A stretch of 64,000 bases of DNA from Trinickia terrae (GTDB lineage Bacteria; Pseudomonadota; Gammaproteobacteria; Burkholderiales; Burkholderiaceae). The notes beneath the pieces were generated by a model that saw only the letters and a list, made by a program, of their open reading frames with translations, was not told the origin of the DNA and did not search any database. The position numbers and the translations under genes are program-made. The stretch covers positions 309,612 through 373,611 of the forward strand of contig NZ_SWJE01000015.1 in assembly GCF_005144415.1 (NCBI RefSeq), read 5' to 3'. This document shows positions 37,181 through 47,211 of the stretch, piece by piece; the stretch's first letter is position 1; every line of letters starts with the position of its first letter.

Positions 37181-40100
37181 ATGTCAGAACCCCGCTTCGT
37201 CCATCTCCGCGTCCACTCCGAATTCTCGATCGCCGACGGCATCGTGCGCCTTGACGACATCGTCAAGGCCGCCGCCAACGACGGCCAGGGCGCACTCGCA
37301 TTGACCGATCTCGGCAACGCCTTCGGTCTCGTCCGTTTCTACAAGGAAGCCCGCGGCAAAGGGATCAAACCCATCGCCGGCTGCGACGTCTGGATCACCA
37401 ATCCCGACGATCGCGACAAGCCTTCACGCCTGCTCTTGCTCGTCAAGGATCGCCGCGGCTATCTGAACCTCTGCGAGCTGCTGACGAAGGCGTGGCTCAC
37501 GAACCAGTATCGCGGCCGCGCGGAAATCGAGGCGGAATGGCTCGAATCGGGCCTCGAGCAAGGCCTGATCGCGATATCGGGTGCACAGCAGGGCGATGTC
37601 GGCCTCGCGCTCGCCGCCGGTAACGAAGCTTCGGCGAAGCGCTGCGCGCAGCGCTGGGCCGAGCGTTTCCCGGGCGCGTTCTACATCGAGCTGCAGCGCT
37701 ACGGCCAGCCGGGCGGCGAGGCGTACGTGCAGCAGGCGGTCGCGCTTGCCGCCGCGCTCAAGCTGCCGGTGGTGGCCACGCATCCGCTGCAATTCATGAC
37801 GTCCGACGACTTCACCGCGCACGAGGCGCGCGTGTGCATTTCGGAAGGCGACATTCTCGCGAACCCGCGGCGCCAGCAGCGTTTCACGACGGAGCAGTAT
37901 TTCCGCACGCAGGACGACATGGCCGCGCTCTTCGCGGACATTCCCTCCGCGCTCGCGAACACCGTCGAGATCGCGAAGCGCTGCAACCTCACGCTCGAGC
38001 TCGGCAAGCCGAAGCTGCCGCTTTTCCCGACGCCCGACGGCATGTCGCTCGACGACTACCTCGTGCAGCTGTCGAAGGAAGGCCTCGAGGCGCGTCTCGA
38101 GCAGCTCTACCCGAACCAGGCCGAGCGCGACCAGCAGCGGGACACGTATTACCAGCGGCTCGATTTCGAGTGCGGCACGATCATCAAGATGGGCTTCCCC
38201 GGCTACTTCCTGATCGTGGCGGACTTCATCAACTGGGCGAAGAACAACGGCGTGCCGGTCGGCCCGGGCCGGGGCTCGGGCGCTGGCTCGCTCGTTGCCT
38301 ACGCGCTCGGGATTACCGATCTCGACCCGCTGCGCTACAACCTGCTGTTCGAGCGCTTCCTGAATCCGGAGCGGGTGTCGATGCCCGACTTCGACATCGA
38401 CTTCTGCCAGCACGGCCGCGACCGCGTGATCCAGTACGTGAAGGAGAAGTACGGCGCCGATGCGGTGTCGCAGATCGCGACGTTCGGCACGATGGCCGCG
38501 AAGGCCGCGGTGCGCGATATCGGCCGCGTGCTCGATTTGGGCTATATGTTCACGGACGGCGTCGCCAAGCTGATCCCGTTCAAGCCCGGCAAGCACGTGA
38601 CGATCGCCGACGCGATGAAGGAAGAGCCGCTCCTGCAGGAGCGCAACGACAACGAAGACGAAGTGCGGCAGCTCCTCGAGCTCGCGCAGCGCGTCGAAGG
38701 GCTCACGCGCAACGTCGGCATGCACGCGGGCGGCGTGCTGATCGCGCCGGGCAAGCTCACCGATTTCTGTCCGCTCTACACGCAAGGCGACGACGGCGGC
38801 GTCGTGAGCCAGTACGACAAGGACGACGTCGAAGCCGTCGGCCTCGTGAAGTTCGACTTCCTGGGCCTGACCACGCTCACGATCCTCGATTGGGCCGAGC
38901 GCTACATCCGCCGGCTCGATCCGTCGAAGGCGGACTGGTCGCTGGCCCAGGTGCCGCTCGACGATCCCGCATCGTTCTCGATCCTGAAGAAAGCGAACAC
39001 CGTCGCCGTGTTCCAGCTGGAAAGCCGCGGCATGCAGGGCATGCTGAAGGACGCCCAGCCCGACCGCTTCGAGGACATCATCGCGCTCGTGGCGTTGTAC
39101 CGCCCGGGCCCGATGGACCTGATCCCGAGCTTCTGCGCGCGTAAGCATGGCCGCGAGCAGGTCGAGTATCCAGATGAGCGCGTCAAACCTGTTCTGCAAG
39201 AGACCTACGGCATCATGGTCTATCAGGAGCAGGTGATGCAGATGGCGCAGATCATCGGCGGCTACTCGCTCGGCGGCGCGGACTTGCTGCGCCGCGCGAT
39301 GGGCAAGAAGAAGCCCGAGGAGATGGCCCAGCACCGCGAGATCTTCGCCGAGGGCGCCGCGAAGAATGGCCTCACGCGGGAGAAAGCCGACGAAACCTTC
39401 GATTTGATGGAGAAGTTCGCGGGCTACGGCTTCAACAAGTCGCACGCGGCCGCGTATGCGCTGCTGGCGTACCACACTGCGTGGCTGAAGGCGCACCATC
39501 CGGCCGAGTTCATGGCAGCCAACATGAGCTTGGCGATGGACGACACCGACAAGGTCAAGATCTTGTTCGAGGATTGCCTCACGAACGGGATGGCCGTGCT
39601 GCCACCGGACATCAACTTCTCGGCGTATCGCTTCGAGCCTGTCGCCGAAGCGGACGGCAAGCGCTCGCGCACGATTCGCTACGGGCTCGGCGCCGTGAAG
39701 GGCAGCGGCCAGAACGCGATCGAGGAGATCCTGCGCGCGCGCGAGGAAGGGCCGTTCAAGGACCTGTTCGATTTCTGCGGGCGGATTGATCGGCGCGTTG
39801 TCAACCGCCGCACGGTCGAAGCACTGATCCGCGCGGGCGCGTTCGATACGCTGCACGAGAACCGCGCGCAACTGATCGCGTCGGTGCCGCTCGCCATGGA
39901 GGCGGCCGATCAGGCAAGCGCGAATGCGATGCAGGCGGGCTTGTTCGACATGGGCGATGCGCCGTCGCAAGGGCACGAGCTGGTTGCCGAGCCTGCCTGG
40001 CACGAAAAGAAGAAGCTGCAGGAAGAAAAGAGCGCGCTGGGCTTTTATCTGTCCGGCCACTTGTTCGACGCCTACAAGGACGAGGTGCGCCGCTTCGCGC

Positions 40101-40735
40101 GCCAGAAGCTCGGCGAGCTGAAGGAAGGGCGCGACAAGCTGGTCGCAGGGATCATCTCGTCGCTGCGCACGCAGATGACCCAGCGCGGCAAGATGCTGAT
40201 CGCGCTGATCGACGACGGCACGGGTCAATGCGAGGTCACGGTCTTCAACGAGCAGTACGAGGCGCACAAGGAGCTGTTCAAGGAAGACGAGTTGCTCGTC
40301 GTGCAGGGGCAGGCGCGCAACGACGCATTTACGGGGGGCATCCGCTTTACGGTCGATTCGGTGATGGATCTCCAGCGGGCCCGCAGCCGTTACGCACAGG
40401 CGGTCAAGCTGCAGATGAACGGCAATGCGGACGCCCTCGCACTGCGCCGCGTGCTCGAGGCGCATTGCGCGGGGCCGGCGGTGGCCGAGCCGGCGCCGGC
40501 ATCCGCCCGGCCCGCGGGCCGCGGCCAGGATCGGCGCGGGGGAGCGGGCGGCGATAGCCGGCAGCGCCCACCGGCCAATATTCCGAACGGGCTGGCGGTG
40601 CAGATCGTCTACCGTAGCGATCGCGCGGAGGGTGAGGTGCGGCTCGGCGAAGACTGGCGCGTCAAGCCGACCGACGAGCTGCTGGCCGCGTTGCGCGGGG
40701 AGTTTGCGGGAAGCGCAATTGAGATCGTCTATTGA
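37181..40735 (+). CDS. dnaE: DNA polymerase III alpha subunit
   Basis: The 1184-residue replicative polymerase. An N-terminal PHP domain ([20 protein letters not shown]), then the palm with [15 protein letters not shown] and the catalytic aspartates in [15 protein letters not shown], fingers ([21 protein letters not shown]), tandem helix-hairpin-helix, an OB domain near residue 1010 and a C-terminal tau-binding region broken by a Gly/Arg-rich linker ([15 protein letters not shown]). Length is normal for betaproteobacteria. ATG 37181 is fixed by the family start even though no ribosome-binding site is seen. The LOS gene block begins 58 bases downstream. Confidence 0.98.
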   Translation: MSEPRFVHLRVHSEFSIADGIVRLDDIVKAAANDGQGALALTDLGNAFGLVRFYKEARGKGIKPIAGCDVWITNPDDRDKPSRLLLLVKDRRGYLNLCELLTKAWLTNQYRGRAEIEAEWLESGLEQGLIAISGAQQGDVGLALAAGNEASAKRCAQRWAERFPGAFYIELQRYGQPGGEAYVQQAVALAAALKLPVVATHPLQFMTSDDFTAHEARVCISEGDILANPRRQQRFTTEQYFRTQDDMAALFADIPSALANTVEIAKRCNLTLELGKPKLPLFPTPDGMSLDDYLVQLSKEGLEARLEQLYPNQAERDQQRDTYYQRLDFECGTIIKMGFPGYFLIVADFINWAKNNGVPVGPGRGSGAGSLVAYALGITDLDPLRYNLLFERFLNPERVSMPDFDIDFCQHGRDRVIQYVKEKYGADAVSQIATFGTMAAKAAVRDIGRVLDLGYMFTDGVAKLIPFKPGKHVTIADAMKEEPLLQERNDNEDEVRQLLELAQRVEGLTRNVGMHAGGVLIAPGKLTDFCPLYTQGDDGGVVSQYDKDDVEAVGLVKFDFLGLTTLTILDWAERYIRRLDPSKADWSLAQVPLDDPASFSILKKANTVAVFQLESRGMQGMLKDAQPDRFEDIIALVALYRPGPMDLIPSFCARKHGREQVEYPDERVKPVLQETYGIMVYQEQVMQMAQIIGGYSLGGADLLRRAMGKKKPEEMAQHREIFAEGAAKNGLTREKADETFDLMEKFAGYGFNKSHAAAYALLAYHTAWLKAHHPAEFMAANMSLAMDDTDKVKILFEDCLTNGMAVLPPDINFSAYRFEPVAEADGKRSRTIRYGLGAVKGSGQNAIEEILRAREEGPFKDLFDFCGRIDRRVVNRRTVEALIRAGAFDTLHENRAQLIASVPLAMEAADQASANAMQAGLFDMGDAPSQGHELVAEPAWHEKKKLQEEKSALGFYLSGHLFDAYKDEVRRFARQKLGELKEGRDKLVAGIISSLRTQMTQRGKMLIALIDDGTGQCEVTVFNEQYEAHKELFKEDELLVVQGQARNDAFTGGIRFTVDSVMDLQRARSRYAQAVKLQMNGNADALALRRVLEAHCAGPAVAEPAPASARPAGRGQDRRGGAGGDSRQRPPANIPNGLAVQIVYRSDRAEGEVRLGEDWRVKPTDELLAALRGEFAGSAIEIVY

Positions 40736-40793
40736 AGGTTCCGTTCGTTCTGTCATCCGTCAATGCGCCTGCCCGGGCGCCACGCTTTGAATC

Positions 40794-41873
40794 ATGAAAA
40801 TCGGACTTTCTGCCAACGCGCTGAAACACGGCGGGGGCCTCGAACGCTACGCGATGGATCTCGCGCGCGGCCTTGCCGCGCAAGGCATCGAACCGGCCTT
40901 CTTCGCACGGCGCTTTGATTGGGCTTTGCCGGAAAGCCGTCTCGTCGAAGCGCATCGCATCAACGTGTCGTTTCTACCAGGCAAATTGCGCGATGGCTGG
41001 TTTTCGTGGCGCGTGCGGGCTGCGCGGCGAGCGGCACGGGTTGATGTGCTGATCGGCTGCAACCGCGTCGATTCGTCGGAGATAGCGATTTGTGGCGGCA
41101 CGCATCGCGGCTTCTTGCGCGCAATCGGTCGCGAGCCCACCCGCGCCGATCGCTGGCAGATCGCGCTCGAAAGCCGCCAATACGCGAGTGCGCGCGTGGT
41201 TATCGCGCACTCGGACTTGATGCGTGACGAATTGGTCGACCTTTACGGAATCGATGACGCCAAGATCCGAGTGCTCTACCCGCCTGTCGACGGCGAGCGC
41301 TTCGTGCCGGCCAAACGGGGCGCGCGGGCAGCGTTGCGCCGCCGCTTCGGCTTTGCCGACGATGAGATCGTGCTGCTGTTTCCGTCGAGCAGCCATGAGC
41401 GCAAAGGCTTGCCGTTGATCGAAGCCGCGCTGCGCGATACGTCGCTGCCGGTGGTGGTGGCGGTTGCCGGCCGCGCGCCGGAGCGCACCGGCAGCCGGGT
41501 GCGTTACCTGGGTTATGTGAAGGACATCGAGGATTGCTACCGGGCCGCCGACTTTACGATTCTGGCGTCGAAATACGAGCCCTTCGGGTTGGTCGGCATC
41601 GAGTCGGTCATGTGTGGCACGCCGGTTATCTTTCCGTCGAACATCGGCTGCTGCGATGCGATCTCCGAGCACGCGAAGTTCGTATTCACACCCGGCGATC
41701 TACGCAATCTGCGTCAAGTGCTTGATGCGGCGGTTGCCTCACATGTTCGCCGCATAGCGCATGAGCGTGCTGACATCGCACGCGACGCCGTTCGCTACGA
41801 GACAAGCGTGGCCTCTCATGTCGACGCGCTGATGACGCTCGCAACGAGCATCGATGCCGGTAAGCATTTGTAG
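40794..41873 (+). CDS. Glycosyltransferase family 4, LPS core type
   Basis: A 359-residue GT-B enzyme with the nucleotide-sugar site of GT4: start MKIGLSANALKHGGGLERYA, then ILYPPVDGERF-like VLYPPVDGERF, FPSSSHERKG and the E-x7-E motif KYEPFGLVGIESVMCG. It is similar in layout to WaaG/RfaG-type LPS core glucosyltransferases and acts on the cytoplasmic face of the inner membrane. It opens the LOS block, just after dnaE. The acceptor sugar cannot be assigned. Confidence 0.85.
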   Translation: MKIGLSANALKHGGGLERYAMDLARGLAAQGIEPAFFARRFDWALPESRLVEAHRINVSFLPGKLRDGWFSWRVRAARRAARVDVLIGCNRVDSSEIAICGGTHRGFLRAIGREPTRADRWQIALESRQYASARVVIAHSDLMRDELVDLYGIDDAKIRVLYPPVDGERFVPAKRGARAALRRRFGFADDEIVLLFPSSSHERKGLPLIEAALRDTSLPVVVAVAGRAPERTGSRVRYLGYVKDIEDCYRAADFTILASKYEPFGLVGIESVMCGTPVIFPSNIGCCDAISEHAKFVFTPGDLRNLRQVLDAAVASHVRRIAHERADIARDAVRYETSVASHVDALMTLATSIDAGKHL

Positions 41874-41917
41874 CGTTAAAACGGCCGGAGCTTGCTCGGT
41901 GAACGGGTAGGGGTGCA

Positions 41918-41926
41918 TGGTATACT
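41918..41926 (+). promoter_or_regulatory. Extended -10 promoter before the GT9-ligase genes
   Basis: TGG-TATACT is an exact extended -10 element (TG at 41918-41919, TATACT at 41921-41926). It would give a 240-base leader for the GT9 gene at 42174. The 41874-42173 gap contains no supported gene; a 64-codon open frame there has no coding bias. Confidence 0.5.
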
Positions 41927-42173
41927 TTGCGGCTATGTATCCTGACCGGCTGAGCCACTTGGCCGGGCTACTGGCTCGATTCGGCGGTGTCCGCGCGGTG
42001 GTCCGCCGGGATTCCGGCACCCGCTTACCTCGGTCGTATTCTGCGGACCGCAGTTTTTCACCACGCCCGGAACGATCAGCAAGAATGACTCCGTTTACAG
42101 ACGCTGCATGATCACGCATGCCTTGCTTCGGCTACTCGCCAATTTTGCGACAGCTGGCTAAACCCACCAGCCG

Positions 42174-43304
42174 ATGAGCCGATTACCCGGACGTATTCAA
42201 ATCTTCGCCCGCGCGTTGCCGCGTCTTGCGCTGAAACCCCTGCGGCGCAAGGCGGCACACGCGCCTCGGCGGGTTCTGATCGCACAGCATCTGTTGCTTG
42301 GCGATACGCTTCTGCTTACCGCGCTGCTCGCAAAACTGCGTGCACAGTTTCCGCGCGCGCAAATCTCGCTCGCTTGTCCGAAGGCAATCGTGCCGTTGTT
42401 CGCGGGGCGTCCGTTTGGCGTCGACGCCTTGCCGTTCGATCCGCGCGATGCGATGTCGGTTAAAAACGTGTTGCATTCGGGGCCTTACGACCTCGGCATC
42501 GTCGCGGGCGACAACCGGTACAGCTGGCTCGCGCTAGGTGCGGGCTGCAGATGGATCGTCGCGCACGCTGGCGACACCGCCTGGAAGAACTGGCCGCTCA
42601 ACGAGCGCGTGCCTTATCCCGACAGGCCGGCCGCGTGGGCTGATATTGCGGCCAGCCTGGTTCCGGGACCGGCGCCGAGCCTTTACCGCCCGGAGGACTG
42701 GCCGGAGCCTCCGCAGGCGGAGGGTGCCGAGTTGCCGCTGCCCGCACAGCCTTATATCGTGCTGCATCCCGGGGCGAGCACAGCGGTCAAGCGCTGGCCG
42801 GTCGCGCGCTGGCGCGAGCTTGCGCATCATGTCGAAGCGCTCGGCTACCTGCCGGTATGGAGTGGCGGCCCGAGCGAAGTGGAATTGATCCGCGAAATCG
42901 ACGCCGACCCAAACCATCCGAATTTCGCGGGGCGATTGAATCTGGGCGAGCTGTGGCATCTGTTGGGAGGCGCAAAAGCCGTCGTCTGTCCGGATACGGG
43001 CATTGCCCATCTCGCACGCGTGATCGGGGTGCCAGCCGTGACTCTGTTCGGCCCGGGCAACGCGCTAATTCACGGTGCTGGCCGCTATTGGAGCAATGCG
43101 CCGTTCGTGCCGGTGACCATCGACGATATGCCCTGCCGCAATCAGCCCGGTATCTTCAAGCGTGAAGTCTCATGGGTGCGCCGCTGCGACCGCAATACCG
43201 CGACGTGCGTCGCCTGGCACGGCGACCATGCCGAGTGCATGGGGCGTCTGACGGTGGACTCGGTGTGCGGCGCACTGCAAAACGTACTGGCGGCCGCGCC
43301 ATGA
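42174..43304 (+). CDS. Glycosyltransferase family 9 (heptosyltransferase-like)
   Basis: A 376-residue GT9 protein: basic N terminus, VLIAQHLLLGDTLLLTALLAKLR (substrate loop), VLHPGASTAVKRWP and the sugar-nucleotide motif CPDTGIAHLARVIGVPAVTLFGPG. ADP-heptose:LPS heptosyltransferases of this family build the inner core at the inner membrane. Its C-terminal 60 residues hold four cysteines (CRNQ, RRCDR, ATCVAW, ECMG). Its stop overlaps the ligase start (ATGA). Confidence 0.85.
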   Translation: MSRLPGRIQIFARALPRLALKPLRRKAAHAPRRVLIAQHLLLGDTLLLTALLAKLRAQFPRAQISLACPKAIVPLFAGRPFGVDALPFDPRDAMSVKNVLHSGPYDLGIVAGDNRYSWLALGAGCRWIVAHAGDTAWKNWPLNERVPYPDRPAAWADIAASLVPGPAPSLYRPEDWPEPPQAEGAELPLPAQPYIVLHPGASTAVKRWPVARWRELAHHVEALGYLPVWSGGPSEVELIREIDADPNHPNFAGRLNLGELWHLLGGAKAVVCPDTGIAHLARVIGVPAVTLFGPGNALIHGAGRYWSNAPFVPVTIDDMPCRNQPGIFKREVSWVRRCDRNTATCVAWHGDHAECMGRLTVDSVCGALQNVLAAAP

Positions 43305-44593
43305 GCAAGCTATCCGCAAATATTCAGCGTGTCCTTTGGATCGCTTGCCCTGTGCTGCTCTTTGCCGTGTTGCTCGGGCACATGGAAGCGATCGTGAACA
43401 GCGGTCTTGCGCTCCTTGGCATCGGCATGCTCGCCGCGGCGTGTTCGAGTGACCGTCCATCGCTGCTGCGCTGGCCGTTGCTGCTGCCGATACTCTTGTG
43501 GGCCGCCTGGAGCCTTGGAGCGACGGTGGGGTGGTCCGCCTTTCCGAAGGTTAGCGAGCGCCAATGGTTCGACGAAGTCGTGTACCCGCTGCTCGCGTTC
43601 TGGGGATTCTGGCTTTTCGGCTCACGCGTCACGCGGCCCGCGCGCGTCGTGTTGATCAGTTGCTGGTTCGCCTGCGTCTTGATCACGCTGATGAGCGCGA
43701 TCTACTGGGGCGGGCTTCAGCCGCCGACGCCGGAGACATTCCCGCTGCGCTTCTATGCTCGCGTCGGCCATACCAGTACGCTGGCGATGTTTTCGCTGCC
43801 GTTGTTCACGGCTTTCATGTCGAACCCGCGGTGGCGGGCCGTCGGCATGATCGGCGTGGCGATGTGCGTATTCATCGGCTTGGCGACGCTCAATCGTTTC
43901 TTCTGGCCGGCGATCGCGATCACGGCGCTGATCGCCGTCGCACCGTTGTGCCGCCGTCATGTGCGGCTGGCGGTCGTAGTCGCTGTCGCGCTGTGCGTGG
44001 CCGTGCTGGGCTCCCTCGAGCTGAGCGCCCGCCTGCGCTTAGGGGATCACCTGCCGGCGGTTGCGCGCGATGTTTCGATCGACGGCCACGAAGTCGACGT
44101 GCCGAAGACGTTCTCCGCGCTCGGGGATACCTTGTCCTCTGATACTCGACCCAAACTTTGGGCGTTCTACATCGCGCAAGGCATGCATCACCCGTGGACC
44201 GGAATCGGCTTCGGCAAACCGTTGCCGGGACTGGTGTATGGCCCGCAGATGCCGCCGGAGCTTCTCTCGCTCGAGCCGCAGGCGCGCACGCACGCGCACA
44301 ACTTGTTTATCAACACGTGGCTGCAAGCCGGGGTGGTTGGCGTTGCGCTCCAAGCGGCGCTGCTGCTGTGCCTCATCGCACGCTTCTGGCGGTTGCGCCG
44401 GGTAGAGCCCTGGGTTGCGGCGGCAGGTATCGCGCTGGTCGTCGGCATGATTGCGAAGAATTCGACCGACGACTTCATGTGGCGCACCACCATGCTCGCG
44501 TTCTGGATGTTTGCCGGCTTCCTGCTGGGCGTGGGCGAGCGGATGGCCATGCTCGTCGCGCCTGGGCGGCGGGCTTCGCGCGATAGTGCGTAA
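43301..44593 (+). CDS. waaL: O-antigen ligase-like membrane protein (WaaL/Wzy_C superfamily)
   Basis: A 430-residue polytopic protein with about 11 hydrophobic helices and one large periplasmic loop (residues about 245-330). The Wzy_C signature is TRPKLWAFYIAQGMHHPWTG ... HAHNLFINTWLQAG with the conserved histidine of the ligase loop. WaaL joins polymerised O-antigen to lipid A-core on the periplasmic side. A Wzy polymerase is built similarly, but the position among core glycosyltransferases and near msbA favours ligase. ATG 43301 overlaps the GT9 stop. Confidence 0.75.
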   Translation: MSKLSANIQRVLWIACPVLLFAVLLGHMEAIVNSGLALLGIGMLAAACSSDRPSLLRWPLLLPILLWAAWSLGATVGWSAFPKVSERQWFDEVVYPLLAFWGFWLFGSRVTRPARVVLISCWFACVLITLMSAIYWGGLQPPTPETFPLRFYARVGHTSTLAMFSLPLFTAFMSNPRWRAVGMIGVAMCVFIGLATLNRFFWPAIAITALIAVAPLCRRHVRLAVVVAVALCVAVLGSLELSARLRLGDHLPAVARDVSIDGHEVDVPKTFSALGDTLSSDTRPKLWAFYIAQGMHHPWTGIGFGKPLPGLVYGPQMPPELLSLEPQARTHAHNLFINTWLQAGVVGVALQAALLLCLIARFWRLRRVEPWVAAAGIALVVGMIAKNSTDDFMWRTTMLAFWMFAGFLLGVGERMAMLVAPGRRASRDSA

Positions 44594-44660
44594 TCATGCC
44601 GCGCAGCGGCTCGGCGGTTGCCGCGGGGGTATCGGATCGGAAAGCATCGAGAGCCAGCAC

Positions 44661-45923
44661 ATGACCCATCAAAGCGAGACTCATCGGAAGTCATCTGTCC
44701 ATTCACGGGAATCCGGGCTGCCGTTGCGCATCCTGTTTCACATCAACGATTTCGGCAAAGGCGGCACCGAGACAGCGTTGCTCGCATGGCTCAACGCGCT
44801 CGACCGCCGGCTTTTCGCGCCGAGCCTGTCGGTGACTTATCCGACCGAGGACCTCGCTTTCTGGCGGTCACATTTGTTGCCCAAGGACGTGCCGGTGCAC
44901 GTGCTGGCGCCGTCGCGATGGATGCACGCGCTGCATCAGGCCGAGCGCCGCGGCAGACTCGGTGGGGTCAAGAAGCTGATGCACAAGGTGTCGACACACG
45001 GGGCGATTCGCCCGCTTGTCGCGCGCCGCTTCCTGCGGATCGCCCCTCAGCACGATCTCATTTGCGATTTCGACTTTTCGTTGCGCCGCATTGCCGGGCT
45101 TGGCAACGTGCCCTGGATCGGCGTGAGCCATTACAGCGTGTCGGCGCGGCTCGGCGGCAAGCGCGCGGCGCACGTGTCGCGGCGCGTGCGGCAGCTCGAG
45201 CGCTACGCGGCGATCGCCGTGCTCACGCCCGACATGCGGCGCGAAGCACGGCAGGTGTTTGCAGCGAGCCGCGTCAATGTCGAGGAGCTGCCCAATGTGG
45301 TCGATGTCGACGCCATCCGGCGCCGTGCTGGCGAGGAGATCGAACGGCACGAGAAGCCTTTCATCGTCTCGGTCGCGCGTCTGGACGAGGGGCAGAAGGA
45401 TCACAAGACGCTGCTGCGCGCTTACGCGCGCGTATGCGCGCGCCGGCCGGCCACCGCTGACCTCGTGCTGATCGGCGATGGGCCGGACCGGCAAAGCCTG
45501 GAGACGCTCGCCGGCGAGCTGGGCATCCGCGAATCGGTGCATTTCCTGGGGTTCTGCGCGAATCCTTTTCCGCATATCCGCCAGGCGGAGATGCTGATTT
45601 TGAGCAGCCGCTATGAAGGGTTCGGGATGGTTCTTGGCGAAGCCATGGCGCTCGGCACACCGGTGATTTCGGCCGATTGTCCGACCGGTCCCCGCGATCT
45701 GCTGGAAGGCGGTCGAGCCGGGCTTCTGGTTGTCCCGGGCGATGCCGATGCCATGGCCGACGCGATCGAGCGGCTTCTGACAGACAGCGAATTACGCAGG
45801 CAGCTGACGAGCAATGCATTGGCGAAAGTCGAAACTTTCGCCCCGCCGAGTGCGAATCAGCGCATGATGGAACTGGCTCGGCGCCTTTGTGGCATTGCCG
45901 GCGCCGATGCAGCTGGCCGCTGA
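44661..45923 (+). CDS. Glycosyltransferase family 4
   Basis: A 420-residue GT-B glycosyltransferase. N-terminal LPLRILFHINDFGKGGTETA is the acceptor-side GGTE loop; the C-terminal domain has SVARLDEGQKDHKTLLRAYA, LIGDGPDRQSLE and the donor motif SSRYEGFGMVLGEAMALGTP. It is likely to add a sugar to the LPS core or O-unit. ATG 44661 is chosen as the domain starts about 20 residues later and the 67-base gap to waaL is otherwise empty; no strong ribosome-binding site is seen. Confidence 0.87.
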   Translation: MTHQSETHRKSSVHSRESGLPLRILFHINDFGKGGTETALLAWLNALDRRLFAPSLSVTYPTEDLAFWRSHLLPKDVPVHVLAPSRWMHALHQAERRGRLGGVKKLMHKVSTHGAIRPLVARRFLRIAPQHDLICDFDFSLRRIAGLGNVPWIGVSHYSVSARLGGKRAAHVSRRVRQLERYAAIAVLTPDMRREARQVFAASRVNVEELPNVVDVDAIRRRAGEEIERHEKPFIVSVARLDEGQKDHKTLLRAYARVCARRPATADLVLIGDGPDRQSLETLAGELGIRESVHFLGFCANPFPHIRQAEMLILSSRYEGFGMVLGEAMALGTPVISADCPTGPRDLLEGGRAGLLVVPGDADAMADAIERLLTDSELRRQLTSNALAKVETFAPPSANQRMMELARRLCGIAGADAAGR

Positions 45924-45924
45924 C

Positions 45925-45951
45925 TTGAATGCCTGACTACTTCGTTACAAT
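45925..45951 (+). promoter_or_regulatory. Putative promoter of the second GT9 gene
   Basis: TTGAAT (45925-45930) and TACAAT (45946-45951) with a short 15-base spacer, 28 bases before the GTG start. Confidence 0.35.
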
Positions 45952-45978
45952 CGCGCGTCCCTGTTCTCGTTTCGTATC

Positions 45979-47169
45979 GTGACTGCTCCCATTACGTTCG
46001 CCCGTCCGCCGCGGACCATTCTCGTCGCCTGTACCCGCCGTATCGGCGACGTGCTGCTGACGACGCCCCTCGTGCGTTCGCTCAAGGCGAAATGGCCCGA
46101 AGCCCAGATCGACATGATCGTATTTCGCGGTACGGAAGGCGTGCTGGAGCACAACCCGGACATCCGGCGAGTCATCGTTGTCGCACAGCGCGCGCGGCTG
46201 CGTGAGCGTTTTGCCGATGCAGCGCGCATCTGGCGCCGCTACGACCTCGCATGTGCTGCGATCAGTTCGGATCGCGCGCGTTTCTATACATGGTTTGCCG
46301 GGCGCAAGCGGGTTGGGGTCGTCGACCCCGAGCGCGTGACGCGGCTGGCGCGCTTCATGTTGAGCGGAATCGCGCTCAATCAGCATGCCTATGTGCATAC
46401 CGTCACGAGTTGCCTGGCGCTGGCGTCGCTCGTCGGCGCCGAGCCCCTTGCAGATGTCGTCGCACCGGGCATCGGAGACGATCCGGCGCGCCGTTCGCAG
46501 TTCGATGCGCGCTTCGATGCGCCACCGGCTGTGTTGCCGAGGCAGCCGCTTGCCGTGCTGCATCCGTCGCCGATGTACGCCTACAAGCAATGGACTGTCG
46601 CGGGCTGGGCCGAGCTGACGCGCTGGCTGCGTGCTCAGGGCTTTGCGGTGGCGTTGAGCGGCGGTCCGGCCGCTGCGGAGACCGAATACGCACAACGCGT
46701 CGTTACGGCAGCGGGCGAGCCAGTGTTGAATCTGGTCGGCCAATTGTCGTTCGGCGAGACCGCGGAGATGATCCGGCGCGCCAAGCTGTTCGTCGGGCCG
46801 GATACCGGGGCGACGCACGTCGCCGCCGCCTGCGGCACGCCGACCATCGCGCTGTTCGGGCCGTCGAATCCGGTGCGCTGGGGACCGTGGCCGTCGCACT
46901 GGCCGGCGGGCAATGAGCCTTGGCCGCTGCGCGGATCGGGGCGGCGCGGCAATGTGTATCTGCTGCAGGGAGAGGGCGAGTGCGTGCCGTGCAAGCTGGA
47001 AGGGTGCGATCGGCATCTCGATAGCTTCAGCGAATGCCTGACGCAACTGGATGCGCGCCGTGTGATCGGCGTCGCTGCCGAGATGCTTGGCTTGCCGCTG
47101 GCGGCGGTGTCGGGAAGCGCGCCTATCGGCGTGTCCCTGCTGCCGCGGCGCGCGACGTCTGATTCCTGA
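45979..47169 (+). CDS. Glycosyltransferase family 9 (heptosyltransferase-like), second copy
   Basis: A 396-residue GT9 protein with ILVACTRRIGDVLLTTPLVR (N-terminal loop), AVLHPSPMYAYKQWTVAGW and the ADP-heptose motif GPDTGATHVAAACGTPTIAL. The last part has paired cysteines (ECVPCKLEGCDR) as in WaaC/WaaF/WaaQ relatives. The start is GTG 45979; no ATG fits before the first conserved strand. It probably adds a heptose to the inner core. It closes the plus-strand glycosyltransferase run, and the convergent WaaE-like gene follows. Confidence 0.87.
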   Translation: MTAPITFARPPRTILVACTRRIGDVLLTTPLVRSLKAKWPEAQIDMIVFRGTEGVLEHNPDIRRVIVVAQRARLRERFADAARIWRRYDLACAAISSDRARFYTWFAGRKRVGVVDPERVTRLARFMLSGIALNQHAYVHTVTSCLALASLVGAEPLADVVAPGIGDDPARRSQFDARFDAPPAVLPRQPLAVLHPSPMYAYKQWTVAGWAELTRWLRAQGFAVALSGGPAAAETEYAQRVVTAAGEPVLNLVGQLSFGETAEMIRRAKLFVGPDTGATHVAAACGTPTIALFGPSNPVRWGPWPSHWPAGNEPWPLRGSGRRGNVYLLQGEGECVPCKLEGCDRHLDSFSECLTQLDARRVIGVAAEMLGLPLAAVSGSAPIGVSLLPRRATSDS

Positions 47170-47211
47170 GGGGCCCGAGGGCGCGGCCGTTCCGCTTTTT
47201 ACCGTTTGAGT

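Noticed and set aside
37424..40756. A very long open frame on the minus strand opposite dnaE (over 1100 codons)
   Set aside because: It is rich in Arg, Glu, His and Val with no domain, and is the mirror of a high-G+C coding strand. The same applies to long antisense frames opposite mctP (5329-7005) and the ThDP enzyme (29853-31640).
41917..42111. 64-codon frame before the GT9 gene
   Set aside because: No third-position bias, no ribosome-binding site, and it overlaps a likely promoter.
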